This document shows, one piece after another, positions 1 to 7,874 of a stretch of 18,632 bases of DNA. Position 1 is the first letter of the stretch. Each line of letters starts with the position of its first letter. A program made the translations under genes and the position numbers. The DNA is taken from assembly GCA_017437925.1 (NCBI GenBank), contig JAFRWQ010000148.1, positions 1-18,632 on the forward strand. The letters are read 5' to 3'. Source of the DNA: Bacillota bacterium (GTDB lineage Bacteria; Bacillota_A; Clostridia; Peptostreptococcales; Anaerovoracaceae). The notes beneath the pieces were generated by a model that was given only the letters and a program-made list of their open reading frames with translations, searched no databases and was not told where the DNA came from.

Positions 1-45
1 CCCCGCATCATCATCGAGATGGCCATAATCGAGGTCTGCTCCTGA
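1..45 (+). CDS. C-terminal end of an upstream gene (partial)
   Basis: Frame 1 from the window edge is open for 14 codons and ends at TGA 43-45, giving a tail that reads PRIIIEMAIIEVCS. The codons match the genes that follow (ATA and ATC for Ile, GAG, GTC). The pattern of Pro-Arg followed by an amphipathic hydrophobic stretch is reminiscent of the sliding-clamp-loader region of DnaX (tau/gamma) proteins, but 14 residues cannot support an assignment. It could also be a chance open frame at the edge. The next gene starts 56 nt downstream. Confidence 0.4.
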   Translation, partial: PRIIIEMAIIEVCS

Positions 46-101
46 ACCGATACCCCGTTCGTTATTATATATCCATCATATCTTTCGAAAAGGAGAGTAA
101 A

Positions 102-1412
102 ATGACTGTACAGGAAATGAAAGCGGCGGCCTGCAAGGCCATTCAGGACCACAGCGAAGACATCATCAAGCTGGCGACCGCCATCGAGCTGGAGCCGGAG
201 CTGGGCTACAAGGAATTCAAGACCGCGGCCAAGGTGCAGACCGAGCTGGACAAGCTGGGCTTTAAGCACACCGACGGCGTGGCCATCACCGGCATCATCA
301 CCCCCGTGGAGGGCAGGGACCACAAGGCGAAGGTCGCCATCATGGGAGAGCTGGACGCCGTACTGGTACCCGGCTGCCCCACCGCCGATCCCGTCACCGG
401 CGCCGCCCACTGCTGCGGACACAACGCCCAGGCTGCCTCCGTCGTAGGCGTAGCCTACGCCCTCAAGGAATCCGGCATCATGAAGGAGCTGGACGGCGAC
501 ATAGTGCTTATGCACGTTCCCTCCGAGGAGTTCGTCGAGCTTGAGTACAGAAAGGGCCTCATCGACCAGGGCAAAATCAGCCTTGTCGGCGGCAAGCAGG
601 AGTTCATCAAGCTGGGCGCCATGGACGACATCGACATGATGATCATGCAGCACAGCTCCAAGGTCGTTGAGCAGGACGGCAAGACCATAGTTGCCTGCCC
701 CGGCGGCGAGGGAGGTCTGGGCTTCGTCGGCAGGATGGTCCAGTACATAGGAAAGGCCAGCCACGCGGCCATGCCCTGGGAGGGCATCAACGCCTTAAAG
801 GCTGCCCAGGTGGGCATGCTGGCCATAGACTCCCAGCGCGAGACCTTCCCGCCCAAGGACAACATCAGGGTCCACCCCATAGTCACCAAGGGCGGAGACC
901 TGGTCAACGTGGTGCCTTCCGATGTGCGCATCGAGACCTACGTAAGAGGAAACAACACCGAAGGCATACTGGCGGCCGCCGAAAAGGTCGACAGGTCCTT
1001 CCAGGCCGGAGCCGACGCCATAGGAGCCCAGGTCAACATCACCAGGCTTCCCGGCTACATGTGCCCCCTTGACTGCAAGCCCCTTAAGGAGCTGGTATGT
1101 CAGAACCTCTGCGACGTCTTCGGCGAAGAGCACGTCGATCCCATAGGCCACGGCGGCAGCACCGACGCGTCCGACGTAGCCCACATCATGCCCACCGTAC
1201 ACATGTACATAGGCGGAGCCTCCGGCGTGGGCCACGGCGACGATTACAAGATCTCCGACCCCCAGATGGCCATCATCGACGCGGCCAAGGTCATGGTCTG
1301 CTCGGCCATCGACCTTCTCGCCAACGGAGCCGAGAAGGCCCTCGAGATCAAGAAGAACTGGAAGGCTCCCATGACCAAGGAGGAGTACCTGAGCAAGTGG
1401 TGCGGACTCTAA
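102..1412 (+). CDS. M20-family metallo-amidohydrolase, copy 1
   Basis: This is a 436-residue protein of the M20 peptidase/amidohydrolase family (AbgB / IAA-amino-acid hydrolase-like), cytoplasmic with no signal peptide. Such enzymes use a metal pair to hydrolyse amide bonds of N-acyl amino acids, aminoacyl conjugates or dipeptides. Visible motifs are GELDAV (82-87), the metal-binding CCGHN (104-108, Cys105/His107), the catalytic Glu pair at 142-143 (PSEEF), His184 (MQH), the lid-domain motif SHAAMPWEGINAL (from 220), GSTDASDV (from 352) and a late metal-ligand candidate His378 (GHGDD). The start is supported by AAAAGGAGAG just upstream. It is followed after 33 nt by a close paralogue, probably co-transcribed. 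The substrate cannot be read from the sequence; a peptide or acyl-amino-acid is the likely class. Confidence 0.88.
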   Translation: MTVQEMKAAACKAIQDHSEDIIKLATAIELEPELGYKEFKTAAKVQTELDKLGFKHTDGVAITGIITPVEGRDHKAKVAIMGELDAVLVPGCPTADPVTGAAHCCGHNAQAASVVGVAYALKESGIMKELDGDIVLMHVPSEEFVELEYRKGLIDQGKISLVGGKQEFIKLGAMDDIDMMIMQHSSKVVEQDGKTIVACPGGEGGLGFVGRMVQYIGKASHAAMPWEGINALKAAQVGMLAIDSQRETFPPKDNIRVHPIVTKGGDLVNVVPSDVRIETYVRGNNTEGILAAAEKVDRSFQAGADAIGAQVNITRLPGYMCPLDCKPLKELVCQNLCDVFGEEHVDPIGHGGSTDASDVAHIMPTVHMYIGGASGVGHGDDYKISDPQMAIIDAAKVMVCSAIDLLANGAEKALEIKKNWKAPMTKEEYLSKWCGL

Positions 1413-1445
1413 AAACAGGACCCCATTAAACACAAGGAGAACAAA

Positions 1446-2756
1446 ATGACAGTACAGGAAATGAAGGCGGCGGCCTGCAAGGCCATTCAGGATCACAGCG
1501 AAGAGATACTGGCTCTCGCAAGGGCCATAGAGCTGGAGCCCGAGCTGGGTTACAAGGAGTTCAAGACCGCGGCAAAGATCCAGGCTGAGCTGGACAAGCT
1601 GGGCTTTAAGCATCAGGACGGCGTCGCCGTCACCGGAGTTGTGACCCCCGTTGAGGGCAGGAGCCACAAGGCGAAGGTCGCCATCATGGGAGAGCTGGAC
1701 GCGGTGCTCGTCCCCAACTGCCCCACCGCAGACCCGGTCACCGGAGCGGCCCACTGCTGCGGCCACAACGCCCAGGCGGCCTCTGTCGTAGGCGTGGCCT
1801 ACGCCCTTAAGGAATCCGGCATCATGAAGGAGCTGGACGGAGACATAGTGCTGATGCACGTGCCCTCCGAGGAGTTCGTCGAGCTGGAGTACAGAAAAGG
1901 CCTCATCGACCAGGGCAAGATCAGCCTGGCCGGCGGCAAGCAGGAGTTCGTGAAGCTGGGAGTCATGGACGGGATCGACGCCATGATAATGCAGCACAGC
2001 ATCCAGGCCTTTGAGAGGGACGGAAAGACCGTCATGGCCTTCCCCTACGGGGCCGGAGGCCTTGGCTTCGTCGGAAGACTGGTCCAGTACGTGGGCAAGG
2101 CGAGCCACGCCGCCAATCCCTGGGAGGGCATCAACGCCTTAAAGGCCGCCCAGGTGGGCATGCTGGCCATAGACGCCCAGAGGGAGACCTTCTCCCCCCA
2201 GGACAACATCAGGGTCCACCCCATAATCACCAAGGGCGGAGACCTGGTCAACGTGGTGCCTTCGGACGTCCGCATCGAGAGCTACATCAGAGGCGCCTCC
2301 ACCGAGGCCATACTCAACGCCGCCGAGAAGGTTGACAGATGCTTCAAGGCCGGAGCCGACGCCATAGGCGCCAAGGTCAACATCACCAGGCTGCCCGGCT
2401 ACATGGTGGTCAACGAGTGCGCTCCCCTCAACGAGCTGGCCTACGCCAACCTCTGCGATATCTTCGGCGAGGACCACGTGATCCCCAAAGACGCGGGAGT
2501 CAGCACCGACGCCTACGACCTTTCCAACTTCATGCCGGTCTGCCACATGTACATAGGAGGAGCGAAGGGCGTGCTCCACGGGGAGGACTTCAAGATCGAA
2601 GATCCCCAGAGCGCAATACTGAACGCCGCCAAGGCCATGGTCTGCACAGCCATCGACCTGCTGGCCGACGGAGCCGAAAAGGCCCTGGACCTCAGGGAGA
2701 ACTGGAAGGCTCCCATGACCAAGGAAGAGTACCTGAGCAAGTGGTGCGGCCTGTAG
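1446..2756 (+). CDS. M20-family metallo-amidohydrolase, copy 2
   Basis: This is a 436-residue paralogue of the preceding gene. The two align without a gap at roughly 80% identity by hand count, so it is a tandem duplication. Metal and catalytic motifs are kept: GELDAV, CCGHN, PSEEF, MQH and a late His in VLHGED. Differences cluster in the middle (about 161-224, including SHAAN for SHAAM) and in the last third, where copy 1 has HGGSTDASDVAH and copy 2 has AGVSTDAYDLSN. The first 160 and the last 15 residues are nearly unchanged. That pattern suggests divergence in substrate specificity with the fold and chemistry retained. The ribosome binding site is AAGGAGA. An intrinsic terminator lies 35 nt after the stop. 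Function is inferred from family only. Confidence 0.88.
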   Translation: MTVQEMKAAACKAIQDHSEEILALARAIELEPELGYKEFKTAAKIQAELDKLGFKHQDGVAVTGVVTPVEGRSHKAKVAIMGELDAVLVPNCPTADPVTGAAHCCGHNAQAASVVGVAYALKESGIMKELDGDIVLMHVPSEEFVELEYRKGLIDQGKISLAGGKQEFVKLGVMDGIDAMIMQHSIQAFERDGKTVMAFPYGAGGLGFVGRLVQYVGKASHAANPWEGINALKAAQVGMLAIDAQRETFSPQDNIRVHPIITKGGDLVNVVPSDVRIESYIRGASTEAILNAAEKVDRCFKAGADAIGAKVNITRLPGYMVVNECAPLNELAYANLCDIFGEDHVIPKDAGVSTDAYDLSNFMPVCHMYIGGAKGVLHGEDFKIEDPQSAILNAAKAMVCTAIDLLADGAEKALDLRENWKAPMTKEEYLSKWCGL

Positions 2757-2790
2757 GCTGAGATCCGGAACAACATTTATTAAATAACAC

Positions 2791-2827
2791 GACCGCTTCG
2801 GAGCCTTCCGGAGCGGTCTTTTGTTTT
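2791..2827 (+). terminator. Intrinsic terminator after the amidohydrolase pair
   Basis: Arms 2791-2802 and 2807-2818 pair over 12 bp with a single G-U wobble around a GCCT loop, followed at once by TTTTGTTTT. This is a textbook Rho-independent terminator and separates the amidohydrolase pair from the hydrogenase operon. Confidence 0.9.
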
Positions 2828-2901
2828 GGCGGCGAGGCTCCGCGCCGGATCCGGAGGCCGGAGAATTGCTCAAATTGATTGGTTAAATAAATATCGATGG
2901 A

Positions 2902-2930
2902 TTGATTTGTTTGCCTACATAAAATATAAT
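2902..2930 (+). promoter_or_regulatory. Sigma-70-type promoter of the hyp-mbh operon
   Basis: TTGATT at 2902-2907 and a perfect TATAAT at 2925-2930 are separated by 17 bp. The surrounding stretch is AT-rich in a GC-rich window. Transcription would start near 2936-2938, which leaves almost no leader for the ATG at 2942 and favours the downstream GTG at 2957 as the hypF start. No other convincing promoter was seen before position 16000. Confidence 0.7.
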
Positions 2931-2956
2931 CATATGATAGGATGCGGAGATTGGAT

Positions 2957-5221
2957 GTGAACGGAGATCCTTCGGTCAAAAGGGCGAATATCAAGGTCAG
3001 GGGCATAGTCCAGGGAGTGGGCTTCCGTCCCTTCATCCACCGCCAGGTCAGCCTGTACGGCCTTAAGGGCTGGGTCAGGAACACCTCCGACGGAGCCGAG
3101 ATCGAGGTCGAAGGCGAAGAGGCGCTCATCGATCTTTTTGCCGACGAGCTCAGGACGAAAAAGCCTCTGCTGGCCCTCATTGAAGACGTAAAGGTCGAAA
3201 AGAGCGCGGATCTTAAGGGCTACGAAGCTTTTGAGATAGTGGGGAGCAGGTCTTTGGGAAGAAGAAACACCCTGATCTCCCCCGATGTCGCGGTCTGCGA
3301 GGACTGCCTTAAGGAGATGAGGGACCCTTCGAACAGGAGGTACCGCTATCCCTTCATAAACTGTACCAACTGCGGCCCCCGCTTTACCATCATAAAAGAC
3401 GTGCCCTACGACAGGGCCATGACCACCATGGCGGGCTTTCCCATGTGCGGGCCCTGCCGCGGCGAATATACCGATATAAACAACAGGAGATACCACGCGG
3501 AGCCCACCTGCTGCCCCGACTGCGGGCCGAGGCTCATGTATCTTGACTCGGAGGGAAGAGAGCTTGAAGGAGATCCCATAGAGCTCGCAGCGAAAGACCT
3601 CAAAGCCCGCAGGATCGTTGCGATAAAAGGCCTCGGGGGCTTTCACCTGGCCTGCCTTTTCGACGACGAAGAGACTCCTGCGAGGCTGAGAGCGAGAAAG
3701 CGCCGCGACGAAAAGCCCTTCGCAGTCATGTGCGCGGATCTTGAAGCCGCAAAGGACCTGTGCCTTGTGAATGAGGCTGAGGAAGCCCTGCTCACCGGCT
3801 TCAGAAGGCCCATAGTCCTGCTTGAAAAGAAGGACAAAACAGCCCTTAAGCAGGTCAGCGAGAACGGCAGGCTGGGGGTCATGCTTCCCTACACGCCGGT
3901 CCATTACCTGCTCTTCGATCAGGGGCTTAAGGCCCTCATCATGACCAGCGCCAACCTGTCCGACCTTCCCATAATCTTTAAAAACGGCGAGGCGGTAAGG
4001 GAGCTTAAGGGCATAGCCGACGGCTTCCTCATCAACGACAGGGACATCGAGACCCGCTGCGACGATTCGCTGGTATACGAGTTTGGCGGCAGGGAGTATC
4101 CGGTCAGAAGATCCAGGGGCTATGTGCCCTTTCCCATAAGCCTCAAAGGCGCCGAAAGGATGATACTGGCCTGCGGGGCCGAGCAGAAGGCGTCCTTCGC
4201 CCTTTCGAGAGGCGGCAGCGTCTTCATGAGCCAGCACATAGGTGATCTTAAGAACCTGGAGACCTTTGAAAATTACAGCCTTCAGATCAGACATTTCGAG
4301 AAGATGTTCTCGGTAAAGCCCGAGGTCCTGGTCTGCGATCTTCATCCCGACTACCTCTCGACTGTTTACGCCGAAGAGAGGGCAGAAGAAGAAGGCCTCA
4401 CCGTCATAAGGGCGCAGCATCACTGGGCCCACATGGCGTCCTGCATGGCAGACAACGGCCTTGAAGGCGAGGTCATAGGGGTCGTCTGGGACGGCACCGG
4501 CCTCGGGACCGACGGCAGCGTCTGGGGAGGGGAGTTCCTCACCGGAGGCTATGAAGGTTTTGAAAGGCGCGCAAGCATAAAGGGCATGAAGCTTCCCGGA
4601 GGGGATAAGGCGGTCAGGAGCATCTGGCGGGCAGGCATATCGATGCTTCTTTTAAACGGCATCGAGCCCGAAAAATACTACGGTAAGGACCGCTGCGCCC
4701 TGGTCAGGGACATACTTGAGTCCGGCATCAACTGCCCGGTATCGACCGGCATGGGAAGGCTCTTTGACGGAGTCTCCTCCCTCATCGGTATCAAGGACGA
4801 GGCCGGCTACGAGGGACAGGGAGCGGTGCTGCTCGAGGCCGCCGCGGCCGAAGGCTGCGAAAGCTCCTACCCTTATAATATCAACGAAAACAGCGGTTTT
4901 TACACCGTGGAATACGGCCTCATGCTGAGCGCGGTCTGCGAAGACCTGGACGGCGGCAGGGACAGGTCCCTGATCGCGGCCTCCTTCATGAATACTCTGG
5001 TAAAGGCGGCGGCTGAGGTCTGCGTCCTCATAAGAAGGGACACGGGGCTTTCGCGGGTCTGCCTTTCCGGCGGAAGCTTTCAGAACATGTACATGCTGAA
5101 GAGGCTCACAAGTCTGCTCACAGAAGAGGGCTTTGAGGTCTTCACCCACAGCAGGGTCTCGGCCAACGACGAGGGCATAGCCTTCGGCCAGTTGGCCATA
5201 GCGGCGAAAGGAAAGATATAG
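2957..5221 (+). CDS. hypF: HypF, carbamoyltransferase for [NiFe]-hydrogenase maturation
   Basis: HypF converts carbamoyl phosphate and ATP into a carbamoyl group passed to HypE, the source of the cyanide ligands of the [NiFe] centre. Domain order is canonical and full length (about 750 aa): an N-terminal acylphosphatase domain (VRGIVQGVGFRPF), two zinc-finger units (CEDCLKE...CTNCGPRF and CGPCRGEY...CCPDCG), a YrdC-like domain, and a Kae1-like carbamoyltransferase domain (HHWAHMASC, VWDGTGLGTDG, CLSGGSFQN). I prefer GTG 2957: GGAG lies 7 nt upstream, and the predicted transcription start is too close to ATG 2942 for a ribosome site. ATG 2942 would add five residues. It is the first gene of the maturation and hydrogenase operon, and hypC follows directly. 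Confidence 0.96.
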   Translation: MNGDPSVKRANIKVRGIVQGVGFRPFIHRQVSLYGLKGWVRNTSDGAEIEVEGEEALIDLFADELRTKKPLLALIEDVKVEKSADLKGYEAFEIVGSRSLGRRNTLISPDVAVCEDCLKEMRDPSNRRYRYPFINCTNCGPRFTIIKDVPYDRAMTTMAGFPMCGPCRGEYTDINNRRYHAEPTCCPDCGPRLMYLDSEGRELEGDPIELAAKDLKARRIVAIKGLGGFHLACLFDDEETPARLRARKRRDEKPFAVMCADLEAAKDLCLVNEAEEALLTGFRRPIVLLEKKDKTALKQVSENGRLGVMLPYTPVHYLLFDQGLKALIMTSANLSDLPIIFKNGEAVRELKGIADGFLINDRDIETRCDDSLVYEFGGREYPVRRSRGYVPFPISLKGAERMILACGAEQKASFALSRGGSVFMSQHIGDLKNLETFENYSLQIRHFEKMFSVKPEVLVCDLHPDYLSTVYAEERAEEEGLTVIRAQHHWAHMASCMADNGLEGEVIGVVWDGTGLGTDGSVWGGEFLTGGYEGFERRASIKGMKLPGGDKAVRSIWRAGISMLLLNGIEPEKYYGKDRCALVRDILESGINCPVSTGMGRLFDGVSSLIGIKDEAGYEGQGAVLLEAAAAEGCESSYPYNINENSGFYTVEYGLMLSAVCEDLDGGRDRSLIAASFMNTLVKAAAEVCVLIRRDTGLSRVCLSGGSFQNMYMLKRLTSLLTEEGFEVFTHSRVSANDEGIAFGQLAIAAKGKI

Positions 5222-5455
5222 ATGTGCCTCGCGGTGCCTCTTAAACTCACTGAAATAGACGGAAACGAGGGCGTCGCCGAAAGGGACGGGGTCAGCCGCA
5301 GAGTGCGCCTCGACTTCATAAAGGAGCCCAGGCTGGGCGAATACGTCATAATACACGCCGGCTTCGCCATCGAAAGGCTCAACGAAGCCAAAGCTCTCGA
5401 AGACATAAAGGCCGCCGAAGAGATCGAGGAAGAACTGAGGAAGCTTTATGTATAG
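5222..5455 (+). CDS. hypC: HypC, hydrogenase maturation chaperone
   Basis: This 77-residue HypC/HupF/HypC-like chaperone begins MCLAVPLKL, with the essential Cys2 exposed after Met removal and a conserved His at 45 (IIHAGFAIE). HypC works with HypD to build the Fe(CN)2CO unit and carries it to the large subunit. Its ATG directly abuts the hypF stop, with AAAGGAAAG as ribosome site, and its end overlaps hypD by 8 nt. Length is normal for the family. Confidence 0.95.
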   Translation: MCLAVPLKLTEIDGNEGVAERDGVSRRVRLDFIKEPRLGEYVIIHAGFAIERLNEAKALEDIKAAEEIEEELRKLYV

Positions 5456-6467
5456 GCTGATGGAGGTCTGCGGGACCCACACCATGGCCATAGCAAGAGC
5501 CGGAATAAAGCAGCTGCTTCCCGAAAACGTGAAGCTCATCTCGGGGCCCGGCTGCCCGGTCTGCGTCACCGACCAGAGCGAGCTGGATGCTGTTCTAAGG
5601 CTTTCCGAAAGGCCCGGCGTCATCATCGCGGGCTACGGAGACATGCTGAGAGTCCCCGGCAGCGTTAAGGGCGACAGCCTGGCCAAAAGAAAGTCCATGG
5701 GCGCTTCGGTAGAGATAGTCTTTTCTCCTGTCGACGCCATAGAGATAGCCGAGAGCGAGCCCGAAAAGCAGGTCGTGTTCCTGGGCATAGGCTTTGAGAC
5801 CACAGCCCCCGGCACCGCCATGGCGGTAAAGCTGGCAAAGGAAAAGGGCGTTAAGAACTTTTCGGTGCTCTGCATGCTCAAAAGGGTGGAACCGGTCTTA
5901 AGAAAGCTGGCCGAAGACCCGGAGTTTTCGATAGACGCTTTTCTCTGCCCCGGCCACGTCGCCGTGATCACCGGGTCCGACGCCTTCAGGTTCATCCCCG
6001 AAGAGCTGGGGCTTCCCGCGGTGGTAAGCGGTTTTGAAGCCGAAGACATAATACGCTCCTGCTCCATGCTCCTTTCGCAGATAAGAGAGGGCAGGGCGGA
6101 GCTTGAGAACCAGTACATAAGGGCGGTAAAGCCCGAAGGGAATCCCCTGGCCCTGGCCGTTATCGACGAGGTGCTCCGGGTCTCGGACTGCCGCTTCAGG
6201 GGCATGGGCCTCGTTGAAAAGGGCGGCTACTCCATAAGAAAAGAATACGAAGAGTTCGACGCGAAGAAGCGCTTCGGCCTTGAATTTCCAGAGGTTCCGG
6301 AACCTGCCGGCTGCATATGCGGGCGGGTGATACAGGGCAAAGCGGAGCCCGAAGAATGCCCCTTGTTCGGCAAGGCCTGCAGTCCCGAAGATCCCGTCGG
6401 GCCCTGCATGGTGTCCTCCGAAGGCAGCTGCGCCGCGGCATATAAATACGGCCGCATCAACATATGA
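5448..6467 (+). CDS. hypD: HypD, Fe(CN)2CO assembly scaffold
   Basis: HypD is a 4Fe-4S protein that, with HypC, carries the iron while cyanide and CO are attached. Signature motifs are MEVCGTHT (Cys8), GPGCPVC (Cys36, Cys39), CPGHVAVITG, and a C-terminal cysteine set (GCICG, ECPLFGKAC, GPCMV, GSCAAAY) expected to bind the cluster. At 339 aa it starts directly at the first signature motif and lacks the short N-terminal segment most HypD proteins carry. An in-frame TGA at 5436-5438 rules out a longer start. GAGGAAG inside hypC serves as ribosome site. It overlaps hypE by 4 nt (ATGA). Confidence 0.95.
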   Translation: MYRLMEVCGTHTMAIARAGIKQLLPENVKLISGPGCPVCVTDQSELDAVLRLSERPGVIIAGYGDMLRVPGSVKGDSLAKRKSMGASVEIVFSPVDAIEIAESEPEKQVVFLGIGFETTAPGTAMAVKLAKEKGVKNFSVLCMLKRVEPVLRKLAEDPEFSIDAFLCPGHVAVITGSDAFRFIPEELGLPAVVSGFEAEDIIRSCSMLLSQIREGRAELENQYIRAVKPEGNPLALAVIDEVLRVSDCRFRGMGLVEKGGYSIRKEYEEFDAKKRFGLEFPEVPEPAGCICGRVIQGKAEPEECPLFGKACSPEDPVGPCMVSSEGSCAAAYKYGRINI

Positions 6468-7465
6468 AAGACATGATCACCCTGGATCTGGGCAGCGGAG
6501 GGAAAAAGACTTCCTCCTTCATAGAAAAGACGGTCCTGCCCCTTCTTGCGAACCCGGCCCTTAGCGAGCTTGGCGACGGAGCGGTGCTGGACGGGGCCGA
6601 AAAGCTGGTCTTTTCCACCGACAGCTTCGTGGTCTCCCCTTATTTCTTTCCCGGGGGCGACATAGGAAAGCTCTCGGTCTGCGGCACAGTCAACGACGTT
6701 GCCATGCAGGGCGGCATACCGAAATACCTGAGCCTCGGCCTCATACTGGAAGAAGGTCTACCGGAAGAGCACCTTGAAAGGGTGCTGAAGTCGGTCGCCG
6801 AAGCCGCCGAAAAAGCCGGAGTCACCGTGGTCACCGGAGACACCAAGGTGGTGGAAAAGGGAAAGGGCGACGGCATATTCATAAACACCGCGGGCATAGG
6901 CTTTCTCGCCTGTCCCGGGCTCTCCCCTAAAAACATAAAGCCCGGAGATAAGGTCATAATTTCGGGCACCATAGGAGACCACGGGACCGCCGTCATGCTG
7001 GCGAGAAACCCCAGGCTGCTCAAGGCGGACCTGCTTTCTGACTGCATGGCGCTGAACGGCCTGGCCCAAGCTCTCTACGGTCTCGGCCCCGATCTTAAGG
7101 TCTTGAGAGACCCCACCAGAGGGGGAGTCGCCACCACCCTATGCGAATTCGTTGAAAAGACGGAGAATTCCATAGTTTTGAACGAAAAGTCGCTCCCTGT
7201 TTCTTCACGAGTCAGGAGCGCCTGTGATATACTTGGTTTGGACCCGCTTTACTGTGCCAACGAGGGAAAGCTTCTGGCGGTGGTCGCTCCCGAAAGGGCG
7301 GAGGAGGCCGTCGGCATACTTAAGAAGCTCGAAGGCGGGGAGAACGCGGCGGTCATAGGAAGCGTTGAAAGTGCGCATCCCGGCAGGGTGCTGGTAAAGA
7401 CCCGCCTGGGAACGTTCAGGATACTTACGAAGCTGGCCGGAGCCCAGCTTCCCAGAATTTGCTGA
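6464..7465 (+). CDS. hypE: HypE, carbamoyl dehydratase
   Basis: HypE receives the carbamoyl group from HypF on its C-terminal cysteine and dehydrates it with ATP to a thiocyanate, the donor of the CN ligands. The protein has 333 aa, begins with the LDLGSGGKKT motif of the family, shows the AIR-synthase-like ATP fold (FSTDSFVVSP, GTVNDVAMQGG, VTGDTKVVEKG, DPTRGGVATTL) and ends exactly in PRIC with the essential terminal Cys. The start ATG overlaps the hypD stop. mbhK begins 16 nt after its stop, so maturation and structural genes should share one transcript. Confidence 0.96.
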   Translation: MKDMITLDLGSGGKKTSSFIEKTVLPLLANPALSELGDGAVLDGAEKLVFSTDSFVVSPYFFPGGDIGKLSVCGTVNDVAMQGGIPKYLSLGLILEEGLPEEHLERVLKSVAEAAEKAGVTVVTGDTKVVEKGKGDGIFINTAGIGFLACPGLSPKNIKPGDKVIISGTIGDHGTAVMLARNPRLLKADLLSDCMALNGLAQALYGLGPDLKVLRDPTRGGVATTLCEFVEKTENSIVLNEKSLPVSSRVRSACDILGLDPLYCANEGKLLAVVAPERAEEAVGILKKLEGGENAAVIGSVESAHPGRVLVKTRLGTFRILTKLAGAQLPRIC

Positions 7466-7481
7466 TATCAGGAGGTAAAAA

Positions 7482-7871
7482 GTGCAGGAGTACAGGAAGA
7501 TCCCGATCACAAAGGATGAGGTCGTCTCCACTGCGGAGAAGATGAGGGCAAAGGGCGTCGCCCTTGCCATGATCCACGCTTATCTGGACGAGAAGGGCAA
7601 GGGTCACGTTTCTTACGAATACGAGGTCCCGCCGGCAATAGAGTCCTACACCGTGGAGGGGGAGAACGTCCTTCCCACCATATCTCACATATACGATCTG
7701 GCCGCCGAGTGGCCCGAGCGCGAGATCTCGGAGCTTATGGACATCACATTCGAAGGCCTCGACACCTCGAAGAGGCTGTTCATGCCCGAGTCCATGCTGG
7801 ACGGCCAGGGGCAGATACTGGTCACACCCATGAAGGAACTCATCAAGAAGGTCAAGGGAGAGGAGGAATAA
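7482..7871 (+). CDS. mbhK: NuoC-like hydrogenase subunit (MbhK-type)
   Basis: This is a 129-residue peripheral subunit related to the 30-kDa (NuoC) subunit of complex I and to MbhK/EchD. The signature is AAEWPEREISELMDITFEG, with Glu79-Arg80-Glu81 as in the NuoC ERE motif, followed by KRLFMPES. It probably props the catalytic subunit MbhL encoded next. The start is GTG at 7482 with AGGAGGT five nt upstream; there is no better ATG. It is shorter than archaeal MbhK, consistent with a minimal NuoC fold. The family call is firm; the letter name follows P. furiosus. Confidence 0.85.
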   Translation: MQEYRKIPITKDEVVSTAEKMRAKGVALAMIHAYLDEKGKGHVSYEYEVPPAIESYTVEGENVLPTISHIYDLAAEWPEREISELMDITFEGLDTSKRLFMPESMLDGQGQILVTPMKELIKKVKGEEE

Positions 7872-7874
7872 GAC

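Noticed and set aside
45..101. Promoter for the amidohydrolase pair (TATTAT at 63-68)
   Set aside because: The -10 box is fair, but no -35 box fits at 16-18 bp spacing, so I do not list it as a feature.
795..2108. 437-codon open frame on the minus strand across both amidohydrolase genes
   Set aside because: It is the complement of two well-supported M20 genes, spans their intergenic ribosome site and shows no recognisable domain.
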